DNA of 64,000 nucleotides from the NCBI RefSeq assembly GCF_947077765.1, contig NZ_CAMTTF010000002.1, positions 186,001-250,000 of the forward strand, given 5' to 3'. The notes under the pieces were generated by a model. That model was not told the DNA's origin, ran no database searches, and saw only the letters and a list, made by a program, of their open reading frames with translations. Made by a program: the position numbers and the translations under genes. This DNA comes from Salinibacter grassmerensis (GTDB lineage Bacteria; Bacteroidota; Rhodothermia; Rhodothermales; Salinibacteraceae). Positions 10,920-19,529 of the stretch are shown piece after piece (position 1 is the first letter of the stretch; each line of letters opens with the position of its first letter).

Positions 10920-12464
10920 TCACCGGTTGCGTCCGTAGGTCTCGTGGCTCGAGACCCAGTCGGAGGAGGAGATGGCGGCGCCCAGTGACAGCTCGCCGGC
11001 GAGGGTGGCCGCCGCCACGATCTCGGCAAACCTGTGGACCTTGCCTTTGCCGTAGCACCCCATCATCTCGAGGCACTCGCGCTGCGTAGGAAGGCCTGTG
11101 CCCCCGCCGTACGTGGCGACGATGAGGGACGGAATGGTGAGCGAGATGTAGAGGTCGCCGTCGTCGGTGATGTCGGTGTAGAGGACGCCCGCCGACGACT
11201 CGGAGACGTTGGCCACGTCCTGCCCGGTGGCGATGAAGAGCGCCGTGATGGCGTTGGGGGAGTGCGCCCCGTTGTTGTTGGCGCCGGAGAGAAAGGCCCC
11301 CACGGTCGACACGCTCCAGTGGCGGTGCAGGGCCTCAGGCTCCACCCGCATGTGCTGGGCAAGCGTATCCTGGTCGATGGTGGCCTCGGCCGTCACGCGC
11401 TTGCCGCGCGTCTGCATCACGTTCACCTGCGAGGCCTTCTTGTCCGTGGCGAAGTTTGACTCCAGGTAAAAGTGATCGATGGGGCCCGGGTACTGGTCCA
11501 TGATCCAGCCGCAGGCGGCGAAGGTGGCGCGCCCCACCATGTTCTGCCCCGCCGCGTCGCCGGTGCGGTAGTTGAAGCGCAGGTACGCGAAGTGGTTCGA
11601 CAAGTAGTGGTCGACGCAGAGCAGCTCCGCGACGCTGGAGGTCGACTCCGCCTCCTGTCGGATCGCGTCCATGTGGTCGTCCACCCAGTGGGTAAAGTCG
11701 CGGGCCCCCCGGGCGTTGTCGAAGATGAAGACCGGGGCGCGCTGCATGCAGTCGCGGGACACGGTGGCCTCTACGCCGCCGCTCAAGTTGCACACCTTGA
11801 TGCCGCGGTTGTAGGAGGCCACGAGCGTGCCCTCGGACGTGGCGAGGGGGATCAGCACGTCGTCCTGCGCGTGCTCGCCGTCCACCGTGAGCGGCCCGGC
11901 AACGCCGAGCGGAATCTGGGCGACGCCGGTGAAGTTCTCAACGTTGCCCTCCGTGACCTCCGGGTCGAACGAGTAGTGGGGCACGTGGTCGAGCGAGGTG
12001 TCGCTGTAGTCCTCGATAAACCGCTGCCGCTCGTCGATGACGGCCTGACTGCAGTTGTCGTCCGGGTCGCGGGGAATGCGCGCCAGGGCCTCGTCCTGCT
12101 CGGAGATCGAGTCCTCGACGGAAAAGGTGAGCGTGCCGAACGGGTCGGCCCGGAAGGTCAGCTCGAGGGTGTGCGTGCCGGGCTCCAGCGCCGGCCGGTC
12201 GGCCCGCACATGAAGGGTGCGGCGGAGGGGAAAGTCGAGTGCATCCTCGTCGGAAATCTCGTGGGCCGCATGGGTCTCGCCCTCCCCCATAAAGAGATGC
12301 ACCTGCTCCGGCGGCACCGTGTCGCCGTCGATTTTCATGTCGGGGAGCCCGGTGAGTGTGGCGTCCTTCAGGCGGTTCTTGAGCGCAAACTCGACGCCCC
12401 GATCGGTATTCTCGAGGCTGCCAAACGTGTAGAGCTGCTTCAGAAGGGCGTCGGGCACAGACAT
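10920..12464 (-). CDS. Class I HMG-CoA reductase with N-terminal extension
   Basis: Reduces 3-hydroxy-3-methylglutaryl-CoA to mevalonate for isoprenoid synthesis. Of 514 residues, about 150-514 form the reductase. All class I catalytic residues can be placed by motif: Glu211 (ATSEGTLVASYNRG), Lys342 (ATDKKASQ), Asp416 (IATGQDVANV) and His507 near the C-terminus (WVSSHETYGRNR). The signatures DAAGQNMVGRAT and YGGGTGLPTQRECLEMMGC are also present. Residues 1 to about 125 are an acidic, probably beta-rich extension that I do not recognise in class I enzymes. Mevalonate-pathway HMG-CoA reductase is uncommon in bacteria; an origin by transfer from haloarchaea or similar is possible but untested. 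No other mevalonate gene is in the window. Confidence 0.92.
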   Translation of the reverse strand: MSVPDALLKQLYTFGSLENTDRGVEFALKNRLKDATLTGLPDMKIDGDTVPPEQVHLFMGEGETHAAHEISDEDALDFPLRRTLHVRADRPALEPGTHTLELTFRADPFGTLTFSVEDSISEQDEALARIPRDPDDNCSQAVIDERQRFIEDYSDTSLDHVPHYSFDPEVTEGNVENFTGVAQIPLGVAGPLTVDGEHAQDDVLIPLATSEGTLVASYNRGIKVCNLSGGVEATVSRDCMQRAPVFIFDNARGARDFTHWVDDHMDAIRQEAESTSSVAELLCVDHYLSNHFAYLRFNYRTGDAAGQNMVGRATFAACGWIMDQYPGPIDHFYLESNFATDKKASQVNVMQTRGKRVTAEATIDQDTLAQHMRVEPEALHRHWSVSTVGAFLSGANNNGAHSPNAITALFIATGQDVANVSESSAGVLYTDITDDGDLYISLTIPSLIVATYGGGTGLPTQRECLEMMGCYGKGKVHRFAEIVAAATLAGELSLGAAISSSDWVSSHETYGRNR

Positions 12465-12608
12465 GAGAGGTTGAGAGGTCGGACGAGAGCGGCTCGGGCA
12501 AACGAGACACCGCCCCCAACGGAGAGGTCCCGGACGGGTTCGTGGAAGAGGCGTGGGGGTGGGGGGTGAGCGAAAGAAGTCGAAATCGGGGACAGTTTTG
12601 GTGCCGAC

Positions 12609-13838
12609 TCACCCGGACGGAGACTCGGCATCCGGACGGAAGCGGACGCGGAGCCATTCCTCCTCCAGGGTTGCGCTCGTCATTTGGTAGTAGTTGAGGA
12701 AGTTGGGGAGGATCACGTTGGACCGCTGGTTGGCGACCTGTACGACGAGCTGATCCCCGAGCTGACGCACGTCGACGTCGTCCTCCGTGGCGAACGCGAG
12801 GCGGAGGCTCAGAACGTAGGCGTCTCCGTCCTCCTGCACCGTGAACGTGGGTTCGTCGTAGAACACGTCCGTCGGTTCCCGTTCCGAGTACATTGCGTCC
12901 CCGATGCGGCCCAGTCGCTCGGCCCCAAACACCTCTTCCCCTAGATGCGGCACCTGCAGGATGGGAAGGGGACGGAAGCTCTGCTCGATCTCCTCGAGAT
13001 ATTTGCGCTGGCTCTCCACGTAGCCCTCGAAGAACGAGTTGGGTGGCACCTCGTCTTCCGGAAGCACACGGTTCACGATGACACTGTCTACGCCGTAGCC
13101 GTACAGCTGCAAGTACGTAAACGCCCGCCGCGCTTCCTCAATCACCATCTTCTCGGGGTTCGTCACGAGCCGGATCGAGGTGGTCGATGGCGTGGCGAGC
13201 ACCTGCTGGACGCGCTCCAGCTTCTCGAAGATGACCTCCAGCTCCTCATAGCCCTTGTCCAGCGGAATGCCGGTGGCCTTGCGGACGCCGAAGCCGAGCG
13301 ACTTGACCGCCATCTTCTGGAAAGGGAACGCCTTCGCGAGCCACCACTGGGTGACCTGTGGCAGGGTGAGCAGGGTGAGCGTCTCGCCGGTGGGCGCACT
13401 GTCCACGACGATGAGGTCGTAGTCGGCCTCGCGGAGGGCCTCTTCGAGCCACAGCAGCACCGATCCCTCGTTCATGCCCGGCAGCGCGGCGAGCTCCTCG
13501 GCGGCAATCTGGTCGACCCCCTGCCAGCGGAAGACGGTAAGCATCAGCTCCCGCATGTTGCCCCAGTGCTTCTTCATCGAGTAGTAGAGGTCCACCTCCT
13601 GGGCGAAGAGGCGGTCGCGGACTTCCTGGGCCTCGGGGCCGAGCTCCTGGTCGAGCGCGTCGGCGAGGCTGTGGGCGGGGTCCGAAGAGAGGACAAGTGT
13701 CTTGTGGCCCTGCCGGGCCGCGTGCTGGGCCGTGGCGGCGGCACAGGTGGTCTTGCCGGTGCCGCCCTTCCCCGTGAACAGAAGGACGCGGGGGGCGTCG
13801 TCGAAGGGAACGTCGTCGTCGCCGGCGGGGAAGAGCAT
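12609..13838 (-). CDS. ArsA/Get3-family ATPase with Hsp20-like C-terminus
   Basis: A 409-residue P-loop ATPase with the deviant Walker A FTGKGGTGKTTCAAATA, switch region SSDPAHSLADALDQ, and VVDSAPTGETLTLL, which are hallmarks of ArsA/Get3 (TRC40) proteins. The last 80 residues (from about EDGDAYVLSLRLAFA) resemble the alpha-crystallin/Hsp20-like domain that ends many bacterial ArsA-type proteins. There is one ATPase domain, not the duplicated form of arsenite pumps, and no ars genes are nearby, so arsenite transport is unlikely; chaperone or protein-targeting roles are more plausible. The ATG at 13838 is chosen over a TTG 18 bases upstream. folC lies 38 bases upstream on the same strand. Confidence 0.85.
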   Translation of the reverse strand: MLFPAGDDDVPFDDAPRVLLFTGKGGTGKTTCAAATAQHAARQGHKTLVLSSDPAHSLADALDQELGPEAQEVRDRLFAQEVDLYYSMKKHWGNMRELMLTVFRWQGVDQIAAEELAALPGMNEGSVLLWLEEALREADYDLIVVDSAPTGETLTLLTLPQVTQWWLAKAFPFQKMAVKSLGFGVRKATGIPLDKGYEELEVIFEKLERVQQVLATPSTTSIRLVTNPEKMVIEEARRAFTYLQLYGYGVDSVIVNRVLPEDEVPPNSFFEGYVESQRKYLEEIEQSFRPLPILQVPHLGEEVFGAERLGRIGDAMYSEREPTDVFYDEPTFTVQEDGDAYVLSLRLAFATEDDVDVRQLGDQLVVQVANQRSNVILPNFLNYYQMTSATLEEEWLRVRFRPDAESPSG

Positions 13839-13876
13839 GGGCGGGGCACCTGGCAATGAAGGGCGGAGAACGACGG

Positions 13877-15184
13877 TCAGTCGCGGAGCCTGGGCGGGAG
13901 CACGTCCACGAGCTTGTGCGAGCCAGTGAGCAGCAGCCCGTCCGCGGGGGCGGCGCCCTGCTCAAACGCGTCGAGCGCGTCGGCGAGGGGCTGTGGGGCG
14001 TTGACGGTCACGCCCTGGGCACGGAGGCGCTCGGCGATCTCGTCGGGCGGGAGGGCGCGCTTCGTGTCGATGGGGATGGGGGTCACGACGGCGTCGTGGG
14101 TGGCGAGCAGCCGGGCCGTCTCGTCGAGCTGCTTGCCGCGCACCGCGTTGAGGCACACGTGCAGCGTGCCGCCGCGGTCGGCCACGACGGGGGCCACGGT
14201 GTCGAGGGTCGCGGCGATGGCCGGCGGGTTGTGGCCCACGTCGACCACGAGGAGAGGCGCTTCCCGGAGGACATCGAGCCGGCCGTGGAAGCCGGTGTGT
14301 CCCCGCACGTCGCCGAGCCCGTTGCGCACCGCGGCGTCCGCTGTTGCGTCGTCTGCGTCGGCGAGGACGGTGAGCTCCGCGGCCCGGACGGCCAGGGCGG
14401 CGTTGCGCTGCTGGTGAGGGCCGGCGAGCGACAGCGGCAGCCGGTCGTAGTGGCGTGCCGGGGTGTCGAGCGTGAACACGCTCCCGGTCAGGTCCGACCG
14501 GTGCGTCGTCCAGGTCGCCTCGTCGTCGAGCCGGTGGAGCGGCGCGTTCTGCTCGGCGGCGACCTCGGCGATGGCGGCCTGCGCCTCGTCCTCGGTTACG
14601 GCGCTGAGAGCAGGGGTCTCGGGCTTGATGATGCCCGCCTTCTCGCGGGCGATGGCGCCAAGGGTCTCCCCGAGCATGTCGGTGTGGTCGAGGCCGACGT
14701 GGGTGAGAACCGACAGGGCTGGGGAGAGCACGTTCGTCGAGTCGAGCCGCCCGCCCAGGCCCACCTCGATGGCCGCGAGGTCCACGCCCTGCTCGGCAAA
14801 GTACCGGAAGGTGAGGGCGACGGCGAGCTCGAAGAAGCTGGGCTGAACCTCTGCGATGAGGGCGCGGTGCGCATCGAGTGCATCGGCAAGCCAGTCTGTG
14901 GGGGCGGGCGTGCCGTCCACCCGCATCCGCTGGGCGACGTGCGTGAGGTGGGGGGAGGTGTGGAGGCCCGTGCGCAGGCCCGCCGCGGTGGCGATGGCGG
15001 CGGTCATCGCGGCGGTCGAGCCCTTTCCGTTCGTCCCGGCCACGTGCACGGCCCGGAGCGCCTCGTGCGGGGTGCCCATCTCGTCAACCAGTGCCCGCAT
15101 CCGGTCCAGGCCGGGGGCGAACGCGTCGTCGGCGACGTTGGCGTACTGGGGGCGGTCCAAAAGAAGGTCGAGGGCGTCGGACAT
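13877..15184 (-). CDS. folC: Bifunctional folylpolyglutamate/dihydrofolate synthase
   Basis: Adds glutamate to folates and, in most bacteria, also makes dihydrofolate from dihydropteroate. The 435-residue product has the Mur-ligase-type ATP site VAGTNGKGSTAAM, the following TSPHLTHVAQRMRVDG segment, the Mg-binding region EVGLGGRLDSTNVL, and VGLDHTDMLGETLGAIAREKAGI, all typical of FolC. The C-terminal domain contains LVVDVGHNPPAI. The start at MSDALDLLLDRPQY matches the usual N-terminus; the longer frame is unrelated. It lies between tsaE and the ArsA-like gene in the same direction, with short gaps that suggest cotranscription. Confidence 0.93.
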   Translation of the reverse strand: MSDALDLLLDRPQYANVADDAFAPGLDRMRALVDEMGTPHEALRAVHVAGTNGKGSTAAMTAAIATAAGLRTGLHTSPHLTHVAQRMRVDGTPAPTDWLADALDAHRALIAEVQPSFFELAVALTFRYFAEQGVDLAAIEVGLGGRLDSTNVLSPALSVLTHVGLDHTDMLGETLGAIAREKAGIIKPETPALSAVTEDEAQAAIAEVAAEQNAPLHRLDDEATWTTHRSDLTGSVFTLDTPARHYDRLPLSLAGPHQQRNAALAVRAAELTVLADADDATADAAVRNGLGDVRGHTGFHGRLDVLREAPLLVVDVGHNPPAIAATLDTVAPVVADRGGTLHVCLNAVRGKQLDETARLLATHDAVVTPIPIDTKRALPPDEIAERLRAQGVTVNAPQPLADALDAFEQGAAPADGLLLTGSHKLVDVLPPRLRD

Positions 15185-15252
15185 CCGGAGTGAGGGGAAG
15201 CGTAGGGGGCAGAGCGGTGTGGGAGTGCTCCCGTCAGGGCGTTTCGCTGGGG

Positions 15253-15735
15253 TCAGTGGGCGTTTTCCGACGGGGCATCGTCCGGGGCGCCGAGCGTGAC
15301 GCGCCGTTTCGACGGGGCCACGTGATGGAACTGGAGGTGGACAGTGTCGGACGAGAGGAGGGTGCCGACCCGGTCGGCCCACTCGATGCACGTCAGGCCG
15401 TCGCCGTGCACGTACGTCTCGAAGCCGAGCTCTACGAACTCGTCGGGGGTCTGCACGCGGTAGGCGTCGAAGTGGTAAAGCGGGCCCCCGCCGCTGTCGT
15501 GGACGGAAAGAATCGTAAAGGTCGGACTGCGGACCTCGGCGGGGGGCAGCCCGAGCCCCTGCGCGACGCCTTTCACGAAGTGGGTCTTGCCCGAGCCCAG
15601 GTCGCCGTACAGCGCGACGACGGCACCCGAGGAAAGCGTCTTCGCGGTGCGGGCCCCAAGTGCCATGGTGTCCGCCACCGAGTCGGTCGTTCGGGGAAAG
15701 AGGTCCTGGACTGTGCTGCTTGTCGTGTCGGGCAT
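15253..15735 (-). CDS. tsaE: tRNA t6A-synthesis ATPase TsaE
   Basis: Small P-loop ATPase needed by TsaB-TsaD to make N6-threonylcarbamoyladenosine at position 37 of ANN-decoding tRNAs. The 160-residue product has Walker A GDLGSGKTHFVKGVAQGL, the conserved VRSPTFTILSVHD, YHFDAYR and a downstream CIEWADR, the set that defines TsaE. The start at MPDTTSSTVQ is favoured because the upstream extension is short and basic. It is directly downstream of the porX-like gene; a TsaE-PorX neighbourhood is, as I recall, common in Bacteroidota. tsaB and tsaD are not in the window. Confidence 0.93.
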   Translation of the reverse strand: MPDTTSSTVQDLFPRTTDSVADTMALGARTAKTLSSGAVVALYGDLGSGKTHFVKGVAQGLGLPPAEVRSPTFTILSVHDSGGGPLYHFDAYRVQTPDEFVELGFETYVHGDGLTCIEWADRVGTLLSSDTVHLQFHHVAPSKRRVTLGAPDDAPSENAH

Positions 15736-15842
15736 GGGCGTGGGGCGTGAAGCGCGATGCGTGAAGAGAGGCCGGTGTGGTGGCCCTCGCGTTTCACACA
15801 TCACGGAATCATCGAGTATGGATTCTTTGGACCGATTCAGGC

Positions 15843-17405
15843 CTATTCCTTCGGCCTAAGTGTCGCGACCGGCAGGATCATCTCCTGCATGGAGGCCCCG
15901 CCGTGCTGCAGGGTGTCCCGGTAGAGGTTCTCGTAGTGGTGAAAGTTGGTGGGATACACGAAGTAGTAGTCTTCCTTGGCCAGGAGGTAGGTCGTGTTCA
16001 TCCCATAGCTGGGCAGCCCGAACTGCTCCGGCTCCCGGACGAAGATGGCGTCGTCCTCGTCGCACTTCAGGTTGCTCCCATACTTGTAGCGGAGGGCCGT
16101 GGAGGTCTCGCGGTCGCCGATCACCTTCGTCGACTGCAGGCTGCGAACGGCGCCGTGGTCGCTGGTGAGGACGACCGTGCAGTCTGTGTTGGACAGAGCC
16201 CGCAGCATGTCGAGAAGCCAGGAGTGCTCGAACCAGGTGCGCGTGAGGGCCCGGTAGGCCTCTTCGTCGGGGGCGAGCTCCTTCAGGACGTCCGACTCGG
16301 AGCGGCTGTGAGCGAGAATGTCGATGAAGTTGACGACGACGGCGCTGAGGTCGTGCTGCGTGAGGTTGGCCGCGTCCTGGGCCAACTGCTGTCCGTCCTC
16401 GCTCGTGATGAGCTTGTCGTAGCGGATGCTTAGGTCGTCGCGGTGGTGCTGATCGAGCTGGTGGCGGAGCAGGGCGTCCTCGTACTGGTTGCGGCTGTGC
16501 TCGCTCTCCTCTCCGGTCTGCCACGCCTTCGGGAAGCGATCGACGAGATCGATCGGCAGCATGCCGCCGAAGATGGCGTTGCGGGAGTAGGGGGTGGCCG
16601 TGGGCAGGATGCTCATGTAGAAGTCCGTGTCGACGGTGTAGTGCGGCCGGAGCAACTCGGCAATTTCGAGCCACTGGTCGTACCGCAGGCAGTCGATCAC
16701 GAAAAAAACGACCGGCTCGTCGCCCGTTTCCGGCAGCACGAACTCGGGCACCACCTCGTGGGACAGGACGGGTCGGGTTGGGCCGGGCGCCTCGTCGACG
16801 CGCGCCATCCAGTCCGGGTAGTGCTCCTCAACGAACACCCCGAACTCGCGGTTTGCCTCCTCGAACTGATCCTGAAAGACCTGCCGGGCGCCCTCGTCGT
16901 CCGTCAACTCCAGGTCGTACTCCACCAGGGTTTGGTAGAGGTCGATCCACTCGTGGGGAGAGAGGGAGCCGCGGAGCTGCTGGGAGATCTGGTTGAACGA
17001 CTGCAGGTACTGCTGGGAGAGGGCCTCCTTCCGAATCTGAGACTGCTCCAGCAGCCGCTTGCAGGTGAGGAGGATCTGGCTGGGGTTGACGGGCTTGGTG
17101 AGGTAGTCGCTGATCTGGTTGCCGAGGGCCGCCTCCATCAGGTCCTCCTCCTCACTCTTCGTCACGAGCACCACCGGCAGGTTGGGCCGCTCGTCTTTGA
17201 TGGCGTCAAGGGTCTCCAGCCCCTCCATGCCCGGCATCTGCTCGTCAAGTAGCACCACGTCGAAGGGGCGCTGCTCCACCAGGTCGACCGCGTCGGCCCC
17301 GTTCGCCACGGTGGAGACCTCATAGTCCTTCTCCTCCAAAAACATCACATGCGAGCGGAGGAGGTCGATCTCGTCGTCGACCCAGAGAATTTGTGGACTG
17401 CTCAT
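15843..17405 (-). CDS. porX: PorX-type response regulator with PglZ phosphatase domain
   Basis: A 520-residue receiver/PglZ fusion. The N-terminal receiver (1 to about 125) has Asp10-Asp11, the phospho-acceptor Asp54 in VVLLDEQMPGMEGLET, Thr82 and Lys83. After a helical linker, the C-terminal PglZ domain of the alkaline phosphatase superfamily begins near VFFVIDCLRYDQWLEIAE, with the nucleophile region LPTATPYSRN and the metal ligands VLTSDHGAVRS. This architecture is that of PorX, which with the kinase PorY controls type IX secretion in Bacteroidota and hydrolyses oligonucleotides in studied homologues. No DNA-binding domain is present. No type IX secretion gene lies nearby, so the link to secretion here is by homology only. 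Confidence 0.88.
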   Translation of the reverse strand: MSSPQILWVDDEIDLLRSHVMFLEEKDYEVSTVANGADAVDLVEQRPFDVVLLDEQMPGMEGLETLDAIKDERPNLPVVLVTKSEEEDLMEAALGNQISDYLTKPVNPSQILLTCKRLLEQSQIRKEALSQQYLQSFNQISQQLRGSLSPHEWIDLYQTLVEYDLELTDDEGARQVFQDQFEEANREFGVFVEEHYPDWMARVDEAPGPTRPVLSHEVVPEFVLPETGDEPVVFFVIDCLRYDQWLEIAELLRPHYTVDTDFYMSILPTATPYSRNAIFGGMLPIDLVDRFPKAWQTGEESEHSRNQYEDALLRHQLDQHHRDDLSIRYDKLITSEDGQQLAQDAANLTQHDLSAVVVNFIDILAHSRSESDVLKELAPDEEAYRALTRTWFEHSWLLDMLRALSNTDCTVVLTSDHGAVRSLQSTKVIGDRETSTALRYKYGSNLKCDEDDAIFVREPEQFGLPSYGMNTTYLLAKEDYYFVYPTNFHHYENLYRDTLQHGGASMQEMILPVATLRPKE

Positions 17406-17721
17406 GGGGGCGAGGGGCAAGTGTCGAGCCCCGACCGAAGGGGGCCGGGCAGGAAGGATGTCGGCGTGCACTGGAGACCCGCAACAGGTGCAAATTTCTT
17501 GTACCCGGGTCTTCACGTCGCGTTCGGGACACAGAGCCCCTAATCCGAGAGGGCCCGCTCTGCCGGATTCGTTCCGTCTTCCCGCAAGAACGTGGTGTCA
17601 CTAGCGGGAACGCCGGGAGGCGATGAGAAAGAAGCCCTAACGTTATGACGGGGCGGCCCTCCGTGTCTTTCCAACCCCGCAGCCAGTCGCCGGTCCGTTC
17701 ACGAGTGTCCCGTCCGTCGCC
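17406..17721. other. Divergent intergenic region between porX and the M15-like gene
   Basis: About 316 bases without a supported gene. It must hold the porX promoter (minus strand) and that of the divergent peptidase-like gene. The only promoter-like match is GAAATTTG on the minus strand at 17491-17498, one base off the Bacteroidota -7 consensus TAnnTTTG, with no TTG at the expected -33 distance. No strong hairpin was seen. Confidence 0.35.
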
Positions 17722-18567
17722 ATGCCCAAACCGGAGAACACATTTCGAGAGCTCGCGGGCGTGCCCGTCCACTACGACCGTGCTCCCAACGCCGGGTACG
17801 GCACCCGCGGCATCCCCTACACCTTCCACTGCACCGAGCCGTTCGAGGAAACCCTGCACGCGGCGTTCGAGGAGCTTTGGGCCGTCTGCCCGCTCGGGCC
17901 GGCGGAGGTCATCACCTCGGCCGGGGCCTACGTGGACAAGAGCGGACTGCACGGCGTGGGGCGGGCGTTCGACATCGACGGCATCTTCTGGGCCGACAGG
18001 ACCTTCATTACGAATCAGTACCCGAGTGGTCCGTCTTTCTACCTGGCCGTCGAATCGGTGCTCCGAAAGCACCTCGGAACCGTGCTCAACTACAAATTTG
18101 ACGCCGCCCATCAGGATCACTTCCACGTCTCCGGGCGAGGAGAGCCCGGGTTTGTCCCGGGGCACGAGTCGCGGGTCCTGTACTGGCAGATGGCACTGAC
18201 CCACCTATTCGGTCGGCCCGTAACGGTGGACGGACTTACGGGGCCGGAAACCAACGGCACCTCCCGGGCGCTGCTCCGCGAACTCGGGATTGCAGACCGT
18301 GACGAGATGACCTCCGGCGCCGCACTGCACCGGATCCTCGATCGTGCCTGGGACGACCTCCTCGACGAGGCAGCAGGACGGGGATTTCGGGGCGTAGCGG
18401 ACGAGACGGAGAAGACGCCGCTCCAACTTCTTGAGGCCCTCTACGCCACCATAACGGACGAGTTGACCGGGCGGGCGAGCCGAACGACCATCGAAAGCGC
18501 CGTGACCACGTTTGCCCAGCATCCCGAAACCGACGCCTGGCTTGACCAATTCCGCAACGAGTCGTGA
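17722..18567 (+). CDS. Extensin/M15-like domain protein
   Basis: A 281-residue protein without a signal peptide. The central part has GVGRAFDIDGIFW and, about 45 residues on, HQDHFHVSG. These resemble the zinc-binding pattern of the extensin-like and VanY/M15 peptidase group, in which a His and Asp of the first motif and a His of the second bind zinc. The C-terminal region begins with VTVDGLTGPETNGTSRALLREL, which looks like a peptidoglycan-binding (PG_binding_1-like) repeat. A role in cell-wall cleavage or binding is plausible but unproven. Its stop codon overlaps the GTG start of the next gene (GTGA), indicating translational coupling. Confidence 0.6.
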   Translation: MPKPENTFRELAGVPVHYDRAPNAGYGTRGIPYTFHCTEPFEETLHAAFEELWAVCPLGPAEVITSAGAYVDKSGLHGVGRAFDIDGIFWADRTFITNQYPSGPSFYLAVESVLRKHLGTVLNYKFDAAHQDHFHVSGRGEPGFVPGHESRVLYWQMALTHLFGRPVTVDGLTGPETNGTSRALLRELGIADRDEMTSGAALHRILDRAWDDLLDEAAGRGFRGVADETEKTPLQLLEALYATITDELTGRASRTTIESAVTTFAQHPETDAWLDQFRNES

Positions 18568-19430
18568 TTCGTATTCCGCCTCGCCGAGTTCGTAGGGGAT
18601 GTGCGGGGCTCTTCGTCTTGCTCCTTGTCCTTGGGGCCGAGTGTCGGCCGGGGGCCCCACCGGGCGACGAGGCCTCGGGGACTGCGCGCGGGTCTCCGGT
18701 CGCCCCGATCGTGGATGTGGAAACGGGACAGTTGTTCGGCGCAAGCCGGGGCGGCGAATGGATCTCGGCCGAGAAAGCCGTTGAGTCGGTAGAGGCGGGC
18801 CAACGGTATCGGCGGGTCCGGCTGACCGACACACTGGGTTTGGGGACAGGCTCATCGCCCGGCCCGGCGACGGAAACCTGCGACAACCCAACGGTGCGGA
18901 TCCAGCCCCGCCCGGAGCGTCCTCGGGACGTGATTGCCGTCGCGGGGTCCTGGCCCTTGCTCCCTCAAACCCCTCGGGTGCAGGATTCCACACAGGTCGT
19001 CTACAAGACAGCGGTGGCGGAGCATCTTCGCGGACAGGGGATCGAGATTGCGGCCGCGGCGGTGTCCCTCAACCAGGTCCTCCGTGTGGATTTGGACGGA
19101 GAGGGGGCGATGGAAGCCTTGATTGTGTCCCATCGGGCCCGGGGCTCGGCGACATCCGCGCGGGCCGACGACTACGGCCTCGTGCTCCTGCGAACGATCG
19201 TCGATGGGGAGGTGCGGCAGCGTGCGGTGGAGGAAGAGTACTACCAAGAGGCGTGTCTCGGGGAGTGTGCCCCGTCCACTTACCGCGTAGCGGCGGTGCT
19301 CGACGCGAACGGGGACGGCACGATGGAAGTGGTCACGGCAACATCGTATTTCGAGGGGGCGGGCAAGCGGATCCACGCGGTTGACCGTGGCGAGCCGGAG
19401 CGGGTTCTGTCGTGGCGGTGTGGGGTGTAA
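18564..19430 (+). CDS. Exported protein of unknown function
   Basis: A 288-residue product starting at a GTG that overlaps the preceding stop codon. The N-terminus has an Arg-rich start and a hydrophobic stretch (CAGLFVLLLVLGAEC), so it is probably exported; the Cys is not preceded by a proper lipobox. Two segments (VDLDGEGAMEALIVS and VLDANGDGTMEVVTATS) resemble FG-GAP/integrin-type calcium-binding loops, which occur in surface or periplasmic beta-structured proteins. I do not recognise the family. It probably works with the upstream extensin/M15-like protein because the two are translationally coupled. Confidence 0.6.
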   Translation: MIRIPPRRVRRGCAGLFVLLLVLGAECRPGAPPGDEASGTARGSPVAPIVDVETGQLFGASRGGEWISAEKAVESVEAGQRYRRVRLTDTLGLGTGSSPGPATETCDNPTVRIQPRPERPRDVIAVAGSWPLLPQTPRVQDSTQVVYKTAVAEHLRGQGIEIAAAAVSLNQVLRVDLDGEGAMEALIVSHRARGSATSARADDYGLVLLRTIVDGEVRQRAVEEEYYQEACLGECAPSTYRVAAVLDANGDGTMEVVTATSYFEGAGKRIHAVDRGEPERVLSWRCGV

Positions 19431-19529
19431 GGACGCCTGCACTGGCCCCCGACGAGATGGAATGGGGAACGTTGCCCTCGGCAAGCCATGCCGTCTACGC
19501 GATTATGCTCACTGCCACCCACCTCCATA

